Notes under the pieces: model-generated
Databases searched by the model: none
Told to the model about the DNA's origin: nothing
The model's input: the letters and a program-made list of their open reading frames with translations, nothing else
NCBI GenBank assembly: GCA_019022495.1
Contig: JAFEKR010000060.1
Coordinates: 124,001-188,000 of the forward strand
Direction of reading: 5' to 3'
Length of the DNA stretch: 64,000 nt
From: Epichloe hybrida
Taxonomy: Eukaryota; Ascomycota; Sordariomycetes; Hypocreales; Clavicipitaceae
In this document: one piece after another, positions 21,276 to 32,999 of the stretch
Layout: the number at the start of each line of letters is the position of its first letter
How positions within the stretch are numbered: position 1 is the first letter of the stretch
Translations under genes and position numbers: made by a program

Positions 21276-22093
21276 TGTTAAAAATAAGACCTATTTTTAG
21301 CCCTTTCTAGTTAAAGGACCTTTCTATTACTAGCTTGCATTGCAAGCCTAACAGCTGCACTGCACCTGTTAACGGTCGCGAAGGTAGCCGTTAATGGCTA
21401 CGTCGCAGCTGTCAACAGCTGCGACTGACCGTGTGGATGACTAATCCAAATCAATTATCAATTGTGGATTATTTAATTGCATTGTGGCTACAAGCGCAGC
21501 CATAACCGCAGCACCACTAGTAATTAGGTAAGCTAGGGTGACGTAAGCAGGTTACCCTATAGCTATCTTTAACAGCGATTTTCTCTTTAACTAGAGGTTG
21601 TACAAAAGTCTTACATATAGCAAATTAAAGCTAGAAGACAGGGCTTTCATTTTATATAGGAATATTTTTTAGACTAAAATTTAGTGCATACGGGTTACTA
21701 GTTTATATAGTAGTAAGTTGATTTTTTGGATTTTATATACAAATGAATTTTGCGGAAAATAAAAAGTGGCCTGTAAGACCTCTTTAGCGGTCCGGATCCA
21801 CTAATACGGTTAGTGGGTATATGAGAGGAAGAAGATCTTTTTAATCTAGCTAGATAGCTAGGCCTCTTAATCTAACAGCCGCATTGCCTATATAACATTA
21901 CTAAAATCAATTCTATTAGTATATAAGATATTGTAAAAGTTATCTAGATTAAATTCTATTAGTTAATAACTGCCAAAACCTTCCGTTGCGTTGCGTTAAA
22001 TAAATATTTAACGTGGTGGCTCTATTAGTCCCTGACCGTAAAAGCTACACCTGTACAGCTGTTGCCAGCCGGCAACTAGCTCCTTACATTTCA
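21276..22093 (+). repeat. 5' LTR of copia copy 1
   Basis: 818 bp, starting TGTTAAAAATAAGACC and ending CTTACATTTCA. It contains hairpins with perfect arms, such as GTCGCAGCTG/CAGCTGCGAC at 21402-21425 and GTTGCC/GGCAAC near the 3' end. It keeps many TG and CA dinucleotides and is therefore less RIP-damaged than the matching 3' LTR. Confidence 0.85.
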
Positions 22094-22096
22094 ATA

Positions 22097-22107
22097 GGTT
22101 ATGAGCC
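22097..22107 (+). other. Primer-binding site of copia copy 1
   Basis: GGTTATGAGCC lies 3 bp after the LTR. It is complementary to the anticodon arm (with CAU) of initiator tRNA-Met, not to a tRNA 3' end. Drosophila copia primes in the same way from a tRNA-iMet half-molecule. The second copy has the same site at about 44,899-44,909. Confidence 0.6.
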
Positions 22108-22149
22108 TGGCCTATCACTATAAAATTCTTTCTAGTGCACTATACGTAC

Positions 22150-22470
22150 AGTTATAGAAGACTTCCCTTCTATAAAACAGGAAGGACCCGCGAGATAGAA
22201 GCTATTCCCTTCTATAAAAAGGAATCATTGTGATTACAGAAGACTTCCCTTCTATAAAACAGGAAGCGCACGAGCAGTATAGAAGTATTCCCTTCTATAA
22301 AAAGGAAGTTCAGTAAGAATAGAAGCTTTTCCCTTCTATAAAAAGGAAATTCAGCGAGAATAGAAGCTTTTCCCTTCTATAAAAAGGAAATTCAGCGCGG
22401 ATAGAAGCTTTTCCCTTCTATAAAAAGGAATTTCAGTACGAATAGAAGACTTCCCTTCTATAAAATTAGA
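22150..22470 (+). repeat. Tandem hairpin repeats in the copia leader
   Basis: Eight tandem units of about 41 bp, each containing CCCTTCTATAAAAAGGAA, whose ends pair to form a short hairpin. They lie between the primer-binding site and the gag start. The second copy has seven units at about 44,952-45,230. Confidence 0.8.
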
Positions 22471-22472
22471 AG

Positions 22473-25400
22473 ATGGCTACTAATCAACAAGGTCAGGGAC
22501 CTCTAGTCCCTGATCTTAGTGCGCAAGAGGTTCTAAATAACCAGCTAAAAGAGCAGGTTATTAAATAACAAAACGCTATCGATCTAGTAATACAGAAGCT
22601 AGAGTCCTTAACTTTAGCTATTAATGATAGACCTATGGAGGGTGTGGAAGCTACTAAGCCTGCTAGTTAGCAGCAAGTTTAACAGCCTATTTAGTAAGAT
22701 AAGGCAACTGAATCTAGCTCTGTACAAGCTGCCTTTAATAATTCAATTATTAAGGAATTTAATAAGAGAGTTTATAGCTTCCCTGAGACTGCTAAGCTTA
22801 AAGGAGCTGAAAATTTCGATCAATAGAAACAAGCCCTAGCTATCTAATTTAGAGCTTTAGGCATGCCTAATTTTCTAGATAATCCGGATATTTCTAGGGT
22901 GCTAGGGGACGCTAACTAAGCTATTATCCTAATGTTACTAAGGGATAGTTGTACGGAAGGCCCCTAAGCCGCTATAACTTGGCAAAAATCACCTGAAAAA
23001 GCCTATAATTTACTTGTATGGTAGTATTCACATAGCGTTGAAATCTAGAGGGGGTCCCTATATTCTGAATTTCATAACCTGAATTTTCATGGATTTAAGG
23101 GGACTTTAGAAGCCTTTAATGTAGTCTTTAATAATTTACTAGCTAGATTATCGATTTTAGGGGTCCTGATTAATCCTATAGATCAGGTTAATCAATATCT
23201 TCAATCCCTAAAATCAACCTTCCCTCAGTGGGCTAAGAGGCAACGATTTAGTATGCGTACGAATAGGGCTATAGGGGTCCCCCTAGAAGCCCTAAATCTT
23301 GAATTCCTAATGGCAGACCTTCTAGCTAAATAGAGGGATAAGTTATCTACGGTAGCTAAAGCCCTGAATTATAGGGCTAAAGACCTAGAAAAGGGCGCTA
23401 AAGATAAAGAAAAGGCCCCTAAAGGTTAGAAGAAGAAGAAAGAAGGCTCTGAAGAAAATAAGGGCTCTTCTAATTCTAATAAGAAGAAAAAGAAGTAAAA
23501 GGGTTAAAAATCAGATAAAAAGGATACTAAAGAACTTACAGAGGGTTCTTTTATGCTAGGAAATTACAACCTTTCTAACGGAGCCCTTAATCCGTACAAG
23601 AAACCTAGTAATTACAAGACTAGTTATAAAAGCCCTAGCGATAGTAGCTCTGATTCTAGCTCTAGTGATTCGGATGATAAAAAAACAAGAAATTAATTCC
23701 TTAAATGGTTTTAATTATTACAGTAAAGACATGAAAAAGGCCCTATTATATAATACAGGTTTAACTGTACATATAGTTAATTCTAGGGAGGTCTTTAGGG
23801 ATTATACCCCTTTTAAGAAAGGGGAATCTAACCCTATTATAACCGGTGGTGGCCCTATTTATCCTAAGGGTCACAGTAGTACTATTTTTAAGGTCTTATA
23901 TCAAAAGAAACCTAATAAATATAGGACCTTAGTGCTAAAGGACGCTCTATATTTTCCTTAGCTTAATGTTAATACAGTTAGTGGCCTTATTCACTATATA
24001 TCTAGCGGTTGCTTTATAAAAAACTATCTTTATCTTAAAGATAGGTCTTATATTGCTGCCCTAGATATAGAAAAACATGGTTTTTTCTTTCACTTTAAGA
24101 ACTAAACTACACTAATGTTACATAAAGGGCCCTGTAAAAAATCTTATTATATCTGACCTTTTACCTATGCTAGCTTTAGGGGTTATAGCTATCTGATTAG
24201 CTACCCTATAGAGGTTTAAATTCCCTCTAAAAAGCTGGATTAGGCTTCTGATTTGGACGAAATCGCTGAAATCGACGAAAATAATAATGATATTAAAGAA
24301 ATCGTACGGGATGATTTAGGGGATTTAGTCCCTTCTCTAACGCCTATAGCCCTAGGTTAGGTCCCTTATAAATCTAAAGAAATAGATTTAGGGGTGTTAG
24401 AGGGCCTTAGTGGAGGAAAAAGGTCCCTAATACTTCCCTAAGAGGCCTATGGTTCTTAAGGGGCCTAGCAGGGGACTAACGGAGAGGGCCCTAATCTAGA
24501 CCCGAATCTAGACCCTAATTCAGGCCCTAAAGACCTTCAATATCAAAAGTTACTAGAACTAGCTAGCCTATGGCATATACGATTAGGGCACCTAGGGCTT
24601 CCTTTGCTAAAGAAAACAAGCCTTATAACTAAAGGAATCCCTGATTTTTCTAAAATTAAGGATAAAGACTTTAAATATATAGCTTATGATCAATCTAAGG
24701 CAGTTAGAAGACCTAGGAAATTAGCTATCCCTAACCCCCCTAGAGCTCTAGATTAAATAGAGGGGGATACGCTAAAAATTAGCCCTATACTGTACAATAA
24801 ACAGTTAATTTGCTTATTTCTAGTTGATCGAAAAACTAGATATAAGTGGGTGTTCTTATTACCTAATAAGGAAGGCCTAACTGTTTATAGGGCTATTAAG
24901 GGCTTCTTCAGAGAGCTTAAAAATCAACTAGGTTAATATCCTAGGCACCTTTACTTTAATGGGGGCTAAGAAATCGATTCTAGTTGTCAAACCTAGTTAA
25001 ATTCTAAAGGGATTAAATTTACGACTTCTAGTCCCTATATCCATAAGCAAAATGGATTAGCAAAGCGTTCTATTCGTATTATTCTAGATTAATTAAGGGC
25101 TACTATCTAGTAGGCAAAATTACCCTTTTATCTATGGTGTTTTGTATTACTTGCAGTTGTTAACCTAGTTAATATAACTGCTAATATCACTAAGGATAAA
25201 AGCCCTAAATAACTGCTAGCTAGGGAGCTAAATCAGCCCTGTACGACTAATATTAGCAGTATTAGAGCCATAGGATCTCACTGTGAGATTCTAATCCCCC
25301 TGGAAAAAAGACCTAAAGCCTAGAAGTTAGTAGCTAGGACTATCCCTAGAAGGTTATTAGCTACACTAGGTGCTAACACCTATCTAGTGTACATCCCCTC

Positions 25401-27456
25401 TAAAAGGCTAGTTACAAAGACTAGCTTTATTAAGATTATAGAGCCTATAGGTCCTGTCTCTAAAGGATTACCTAGGCTTTCTATAGGGGATAACCCTTTA
25501 GAGGGGGAAAATGATTTAGAAAATCAAGATCTAAATTAAGGTTTAAAGGATTACCCTATAGACAACATAGGAGGTCCCCCTATAAGTCAAGAAAAACACC
25601 CTATAGGGCCTGTACAACCCCCTAAGGAACCGATTCTAGAGGTCTTAGAGGAGGCCACGCCCGTAACTTCACTAGGAAATCAGATTTCGACTCCGGACCT
25701 TGATTTTGATAAAATTACTGACTTTAACCCTAATATTGACCCTATAGATGTTAATATTAGTTCCCCTTCTTCTCTAGATTTTATAAAAGAAATCTGCTTT
25801 AAGGTATAGGAGAAGCTAAAGGAAAACAACCCTAATAGCCCCGAACCTAAGACCTAGAAGCAAGCTATATCTAGCTTTGAAAGGGATAAATAGATAGAAG
25901 CTACGTACAAGGAATACGAACAGCTTCTAAAGGCTAGTACTTTTAAATTTATAGGGAAAGACTAAGTACCTAAGGGCCGAAAAGTACTAAAAAATAGGCT
26001 TGTTTATAAGCTTAAAAAGGATAAAGAAAATAATCCTTTAAAATACAAGGCCTGACTCGTTGCTAAGGGATTTATGCAAATCGAAGGTCTAGATTATCTA
26101 GAGACCTTTGTAGCCACAAGTATTCCCCCTAGCTGGAGGATTTTACTAGCCCTAGTGGCTTAGAATAACTAGGAAATCGAACAGGTCGATTTTATAGGAG
26201 CTTTTCTTAATAGTAAGCTATAATAATAGATTTATATAGTTATTCCAGACGGATTTATTGAATTCCTTAAAGCAAATCCTAAATTAGCTAGATTAGCTAA
26301 AAGTTTTAGCTATAAACCTTCTAAAGATTAAGTAATTTTATTATAGAAATCTTTATATAGCCTAAAACAGAGCTTAAGGGAGTGGCAATAAGCACTAATT
26401 ATAGTGCTAAAGTCCCTAGGATTTAGCCCTCTAATTTCTAACCTAGCTATATTCTATAATTCCTCTACTAAAACCTTTATTATTACATATGTGGATGATT
26501 GTCTTCTAATTAGACTGGATTTACGTTATATCTAAAGACTTAAAAAGGAACTTTATAAAGTCTATCTAATAGAAGATAGGGGGCTAGCTAAATTCTTCTT
26601 AGAGGTTTAAATCGTACAAGATAGACCTAATAGGGTCCTGAAAATTCATCAATCTTAGTATATCTTAGAGGCTTTAAATCGATTTAATATGCTAGATAGT
26701 AAGCCTATTAGCATACCTCTTTAGCTAGGTGTTTTAGCTACGCAGACCACTAAGCTTTTAATAGCTAGCGAAATCAAGCTCTATCAGTGCATTATAGGGA
26801 CTATAATATACCTAATGTTACTTACAAGGCTAGACATGGCCTTTACACTTTAGTGGCTATCTATAGCACTAGCTAGGCCCTATATAAAGCACCTAAAAGC
26901 AGCTAAAAACCTGCTTAGGTACTTATTAGGGACTAAATTCCTTACTATAATCTATAGGGGAGACCCTAAAGGTATAGCTAGCAAAAGCCTAATAGGTTAT
27001 TATAATAGTAATTTTATAGGGGATAAAAAGACCTCTAAATTAACTTACGCTTATCTATTTAAGCTAGCTAGTAGACCTATTAGCTAGAAATTAAAGAAAG
27101 CTAGTATAATAGCTCTATTGATATTAGAAGCTAAAGCTAACGCTATCTACGAGACCTTCCAGGAGCTATAGTGGCTTTAGGGCTTATTTAAGGAGCTAAA
27201 AACCCTTATATCTCCCCCTATCTAGATATATTATAATAATTAAGGCGCTATAATCACTACCTATAACCCTGCCTTATATAGCTATATAAAGCATACCTTA
27301 CTAAAGTTTAACTATATTAGGTAATAGGTTTTAGAGAGTTTAGCTAAGATCAAATATCTAGATACGAAGTCAATGCCTATAGATAGTCTAATAAAGCCTC
27401 TATCTAGACCTCTTTATTAGGCCTTTATTAAGCTCTTAGGGCTTAATAATCACTAA
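22473..27456 (+). pseudogene. Copia gag-pol polyprotein, copy 1, RIP-damaged
   Basis: Gag starts at the ATG at 22473. Integrase lies at about 24,570-25,250. The reverse transcriptase starts near 26,050 and includes the YVDD active-site motif at 26,488-26,499. RNase H follows, ending at 27,456. Many TAA and TAG codons replace CAA, CAG or TGG. An extra A in an A-run near 23,690, absent in copy 2, shifts the frame between Gag and Pol. Gag has a Lys-rich segment (about 23,390-23,520) and no obvious zinc knuckle. The order integrase before reverse transcriptase identifies Ty1/copia. It is not translatable as a polyprotein. Confidence 0.85.
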
Positions 27457-27662
27457 AACTAATAACTAAATCCCTTTAATAGGGAACTAAAAACAATGCT
27501 AAAAAGGGAGCTATATTTAATAATAGCTAGGAATTTAAAAAGGGGGTCTTTTATCTTTTCCTATTTTTCCCTTTTATTTATTTTTATCTAAAAGTTCTTG
27601 TTTACCCTGTATTACTTTATACGCTTTTAATTAGCTTATATGTAATTCTTTTATAGAGAGGG

Positions 27663-28484
27663 TGTTAAAAATAAGACCTATTTTTAGCCCGTTCTAGTTA
27701 AAGGACCTGTTTATTACTAGCTTATATTATAAGCCTAATAGCTACACTATAGCTATTAATGGTTATAAAGGTGGCTATTAATAGCTACGTTGTAGCTATT
27801 AATAGCTATAACTAACCGTGTGAATAACTAATCTAAATCAATTATGAATTATTTAATTGCGTTATAGCTATAAGCGTAGCTATAAGCGCAACGCCACTAG
27901 TAATTAGGTAAGCTAGGGTGACGTAAGCAAGTTACCCTATTCGCGGGTTACCCTATAGCTATCTTTAACAGCGATTTTCTCTTTAACTAGAGGTTATACA
28001 AAAGTCTTATATATAGCAAATTAAAGCTAGAAGACAGGGCTTTTATTTAATATAGGAATATTTTTTAGACTAAAAGTTAGTGCATATAGGTTACTAGTTT
28101 GTATAGTAGTAAGTTAATTTTTTAGACTTTATATATAAATGAATTTTGCGGAAAATTAAAAGTAGCTCTTAAGACCTCTCTAGTAGTCTAGATTCACTAA
28201 TATAGTTAGTAAGTATATAAGAGGAAGAAGATCTTTTTAATCTAGCTAGATAGCTAGGCCTCTTAATCTAACAGCTACATTGCCTATATAACGTTAGTAA
28301 AATCAATTCTATTGGTATATAAGATATCGTAAAAGTTATCTAGATTGAATTCTATTAGTTAATAACTGCCACAAACTTCCGTTGCATTACGTTAAATATT
28401 CAACGTGGTGGTTCTGTTAGTCCCTGACCGTAGAGCTGCACCTGTACAGCTGTTGCCAGCTGGCAACTAGCTCCCTACATTTCA
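27663..28484 (+). repeat. 3' LTR of copia copy 1
   Basis: 822 bp, aligned along its whole length with the 5' LTR, but with many more G-to-A and C-to-T changes at TpG and CpA. For example, GCATTGCAAG at 21,337 in the 5' LTR is TATATTATAAG-like here. A short duplicated segment near 27,940 (GTTACCCTATTCGCGGGTTACCC) accounts for part of the length difference. Confidence 0.85.
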
Positions 28485-28489
28485 ATAAT

Positions 28490-30450
28490 GTATATATCTT
28501 AACTATAAATAAAGGCATAAGGCTTAATATATTATATTTTTGCCCTCATAATACTATAGTTAGATAATAGAAAACCTCTAAAATCTTACTTAAAGTGCTT
28601 AAGTCTGCCTATTCTTAACTTTTTAGGCGAGTATCTTTAAAAGCAAATATATTAGTTTTTTTATTAAAGATTAATATAGCTTCTTTTAATAAAAGCGTAG
28701 TATTAATTATTAAATAAGTTGAATTTTACCTAGTATTATTAGCTATAAAGAATAGTTAGTACTTAATACCTAATAGTATATAGTTAGTAACTTACCTAGT
28801 GGAATTTTAGTTATATTGTAATTTATTACTAGTTTTCCTTAAAACTTAGCCTCTTTTAAAGCAATAAGCTAATCTTTATATAGATTTATATTATTCTTAA
28901 TTAAAATAGCTAGCTTTTTAACTTTTCCTATAATACCTATAGTTTTAATTAGTAATAGACTTAAAATAAAATAAGATATACTAGCTTACCTTAGATAAGG
29001 CCTATAAATTAATCTTTTTTACTTTTTATTAAATATAAAAATTGTTCTATTAAATAGAATAGAATTTCGCTATTCTTGTATTTTTTAATATTTTCTACGC
29101 TTATTATAGCTTTTATAAAGCTAGTAATTATATCTTTAGTAATAATGTTTAAAACATGTGTAATATATTGGATATCTATAGGTTCTTTAATACTAGTACT
29201 ATTATAATTAGTACTAATAAAAGCACTTATAAAAGTATTATTATTAAAACTATTATCTTTAGTAAGACTAAAAGAGGTTAATAGTTAATTAGTATATATA
29301 GAAATGATTGATATAACTAAACTTATAATAAATAGTAGTTATATCTTATATAAAGCCATAAGCTAGGTGAATATATTATTAATATATATTCTAGTATGTG
29401 TGCTTTTTAAGTTTTCAAAGCCTAGTTAATAGTATTAGTATTATAAAAGCTAGGTAATAATAGTTATATAAGTATATACTAAGAAGCTTATATTCTAATT
29501 AAAAATCTGAATTTATCTAATTTATAATAATTCCTAAATAAGACTTTGAATTAAAAGATGTCTATATATCTAGTTATAAAGATATATAGCTAAAATTTAA
29601 GAAGTGCTTATTAAGCTTAATAATAAGCTCTTAGAAGGATTTATTATATAAATTATGGATATTTATAGAAGTATTCTAATAATTTAAAGATAATATTATA
29701 TTTAAACTATAATTATTAGCTAAATAATAAGGGAATAAGAATAATTACTTACTTAAAGTAACTTAGTAATTCTTTAAAAGAATTACTAGTTATAGTAGCA
29801 AAAGATAAGTTATTTTCTAGCATAAATTTTCTAGCTAGATTAATAACATTATCTAGTGAGAATTCACTTAAGGGAGGCCTAGGCCTTTTTTTTGTAAAAA
29901 AATTACTAAGACTTGATTGTAAAGATAGTGAACTTTGGGTTATAAGAGGTACTAAATTAGATATAATATTAGTAGTGTTATATATAGCTTAATTAATAAA
30001 AATAAGGGAATAACTTACTAGTAATCTTAGTAATTTCTTCTTTCTTAGATATAGCAATAGTAGAATGCCTTATTTTATAATGGCTAGTACTATTAGATAA
30101 TTAAAAACATTTAGCTTTATAAGAAAAGCTAAAGGAGTAATTTTCTTAAGTATAATAATATATTATTAATCTTTCCTTATTATAATTAATATCTAAAAGA
30201 TAATAATTAAATAAGTTATAATTAATAATATAAGCTTTAGTTTTAAAACTATAGCTTAGTTAATTTTTAATGTTATTCTTAAATTTCCTATTAGAATTAC
30301 TTTTATTAAAAGAGTTATTAGATAGGGTTTAAGAAATAACATTAGAAGAGGTAAAAACTAAAGAGGTAGTTAATTTAGCTATTTTAGTAAGGCTATTGGA
30401 TTTTAAAGGTATTTAAAGATTCAGATAGTAAAGAGTAAATTTTAAGCTTT
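28490..30450 (-). mobile_element. hAT transposase relic, reversed
   Basis: Read on the minus strand, the relic resembles the transposase at 36,332. A zinc-finger-like N-terminal block lies at about 30,060-30,200 and matches the CFCMQSKC region there. The helical middle with the KEAI.L and LS.ILEVF blocks lies at about 28,520-28,720. It ends abruptly at the copia 3' LTR, so the C-terminal dimerisation domain is missing. It is riddled with stops and no exon is intact. Confidence 0.55.
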
Positions 30451-30733
30451 ATAATAGTATAAAGTTTATATCTTAAAGTGTAATATTAGAAAAGATATAA
30501 GGATATAAAGTGTAAAGGAAATAGGGAAGGGAAAGGGAGCTTACTTATAAAGAAAAGGTTACTATATAATATATTATATATAAAGTAAGGGGGTCTTATT
30601 ACTATAGAACTCTAAAAATACTAATATAATAAAAGTAACCTATAATATTGCTATTATAGAAGAAAACAAGTTAAACCTAGTTAAATTAATAGTAGGATTC
30701 TATTATAATATTACTATAAAATTCTGTTAATAC
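30451..30733. other. AT-rich leader sequence, no gene
   Basis: Very AT-rich, between the transposase relic and the lone arm at 30,734. Nothing recognisable. Confidence 0.3.
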
Positions 30734-31225
30734 CAGAGTATTGCACTAAAACGTGTAGTGTAGTGTAGTATTTGTAGTGTAGTGTAGTAACTACACTACA
30801 AACTACACTACACTATAAACTACACTAATTACAAGGAAAAAAGAACTACACTACACTAACTATAAAAAAAAAAACTACAATACATTACACTACAATTTTT
30901 TTTTCCTAAACTACACTAACTACAAACACTACAAATGTAGTATTAGACTTTTTATTAGTTATTAGCATTTATAAGGTTAAAAGAAAGCTAGTTATATAAA
31001 AGCTTTTATTATTACCTATTTTATTAAATTAGTTATAGAATTTATAATATTATATTATTTTTATAATTTTATTATAACTATGTAAGGTTATATATAATAT
31101 TATACTTTTTTAATAATACTATTTAACTTAATACTTTATTTCCCTAATATAACTTAAAGAAAAACCTTCTTATTATATTATTTACTATTTCTATAAATTA
31201 TTTTATATTTCTATAAATTATTTAT
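30734..31225. mobile_element. Lone left arm of a hAT-type foldback element, copy C
   Basis: It matches the first ~490 bp of copies A and B, beginning CAGAGTATTGCACTAAAACG and including the pentamer arrays and the long AT-rich arm. It breaks off near 31,225 with no right arm, probably cut by the neighbouring reversed LINE or by recombination. Confidence 0.7.
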
Positions 31226-32990
31226 ATATATTCTTTACGCTAGCTAGCTAACTATGTAGCTGTTCCTAGTACTCTATTCGCTTAGTTAAGAGGGAAAACC
31301 CTTTACTAGGAAGAAAAACCCCCTTATGTTTATTAATAGGCTAGTGCTAACTCTCTTCTAGGTTTACACTATATTAGGTGTAATTAATTATAGGTATTTA
31401 GTGCTAGCTTATGCTAGCCTTATCCTAAAGAAAATAAAAAAGAAAGGAAAAAGTATAATAGTAGTCTTAACTAGCTTCCTTTAGTGCTAGTTTAGTCTTA
31501 CTTTAACCTAGCTTTATATCTCTTACTTTACCCTAGGGTATAGTGAATTTAGATTTATAATAATAATTTACTTTTTATTTACTTTACTTCTAACTCTTTT
31601 AGTGCCTTACTTTTTAGCTAAATCTAACCTAGTACTAGTCTAAATATCTTATAAAGTCTAAGCATATAGTTTTATTTAATTATAGTAAGGGGTAAGTGAT
31701 TTAGGCTTAGTAACTAGGCGGTTTTGCTCCTAGATTAGTTATATACTATTTATATGTTTACTTATCTTATACTTTATTTTCTAGCTAATATTATAGTTAG
31801 TCCCCCCTCCCCTCTCTCTTAAGTATAAAAGAGAGCTTTTTCTCTCTTAAGGTTTTAACCTTTTTCCTTTTCTTATAATAAATTTCCTATAGGTTCTTTT
31901 TCTTTCTATCCCTTTTAGAAGCTATTTAAGACTTCTCTAGTCTAGTGCTAGTTTAAATACTAATATTTTACGTAGAAAAACGCGCTATAATATTACTAAG
32001 CTTTATAAGTACCTTATTTTTAGTGCTATTCTAGCTTTAATTTGCCTAGGAACTTATAACCTTAGATAAGTATTTAAGGAAGTCCTTAACCTAGAAGTAA
32101 TTAGATTAAGTAAAGGTAAAAGGCCTAGAAGTAAGTCCCCTTTGCCTTTATTTTACCTTATTTCTAGGTCTAACCTAGGGTAGCTAGGTAAGCCATAAGA
32201 GATCTAGTGTATGTCTTATAAGATATAATCCGTTAAAAATAAGGGCTATTAGTGCTATAATATTATTAGTAAGTTAGTTTATTTCTAGTCTAGGGGTAGG
32301 GCTAATTTACATATAAAGGGGTAATATCTAATGCCTATTTTAATTATTAGGTCTATAATTACGTATATATTAAGGTAATATTAACTCCTATGCTTATTCT
32401 AAGCTTACTCTAGTGCTAATTTACTTATAGCTAAATATCACTAGCTAGTAAGGGGAATATTAGTAGTTAGTTAAGACCTAGGCTAGTATAGTTACTAGGA
32501 GTAATATAAGTAGTTTTACTCTAGCTTAGTAATAGCTTTATTCTATAGCTAACTTTAATTATCTAGGCCCTAGAGAACTATATAGCTTAGGTTAAGAAAC
32601 TTTATACTAAAAACCACGCTAAGAAAAAATAAGGCGCTACTATAGTAAGCCTAGACCTAGCTAGGTCTAGGTCTATAAAGGAATAATATAATAAGGTTAT
32701 CTTTTAGCTCTAGTAGCTTAATACCTAAGTAGCAAAGATAAACTAGCTCCTAGCTACTAGCCTATTAGCTAAGGGTAAGAGTAAGGTAATAGAGAATATA
32801 ATCCCTATTCCTAAGGAGAAATAGGACTAATTTTAGGTTAGTAAAGGGGTAGTAATAAGCTAGTGTAAAATAATACCTATAGTATTTTACTTAAAATTAA
32901 TCTAATAACTATTTTAGACCTATAGTCTTTCTATCTTAGTGTGATTTTGCCTTATGTCTAGCCTACCTCTAAGGCTATACTATTTTACCT
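31226..32990. other. Unassigned RIP-degraded sequence
   Basis: AT-rich, stop-ridden in all frames. On the minus strand it could be the 3' end of the adjacent LINE; a plus-strand stretch at about 32,600-32,850 reads like a charged gag-type segment. Neither can be supported further. Confidence 0.3.
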
Positions 32991-32999
32991 AGTGCCTCC

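Larger units (their letters stand above)
21276..28484 (+). mobile_element. Ty1/copia LTR retrotransposon, copy 1 (complete structure)
   Basis: A 7.2-kb element with LTRs at both ends (TG...CA), a primer-binding site, a leader with tandem hairpin repeats, a gag-pol region and an AGAGAGGG polypurine tract just before the 3' LTR. No matching 5-bp target duplication is visible (CTTAA on the left, ATAAT on the right), so one end may have recombined. It is inactive by RIP stops and a frameshift. Confidence 0.85.
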
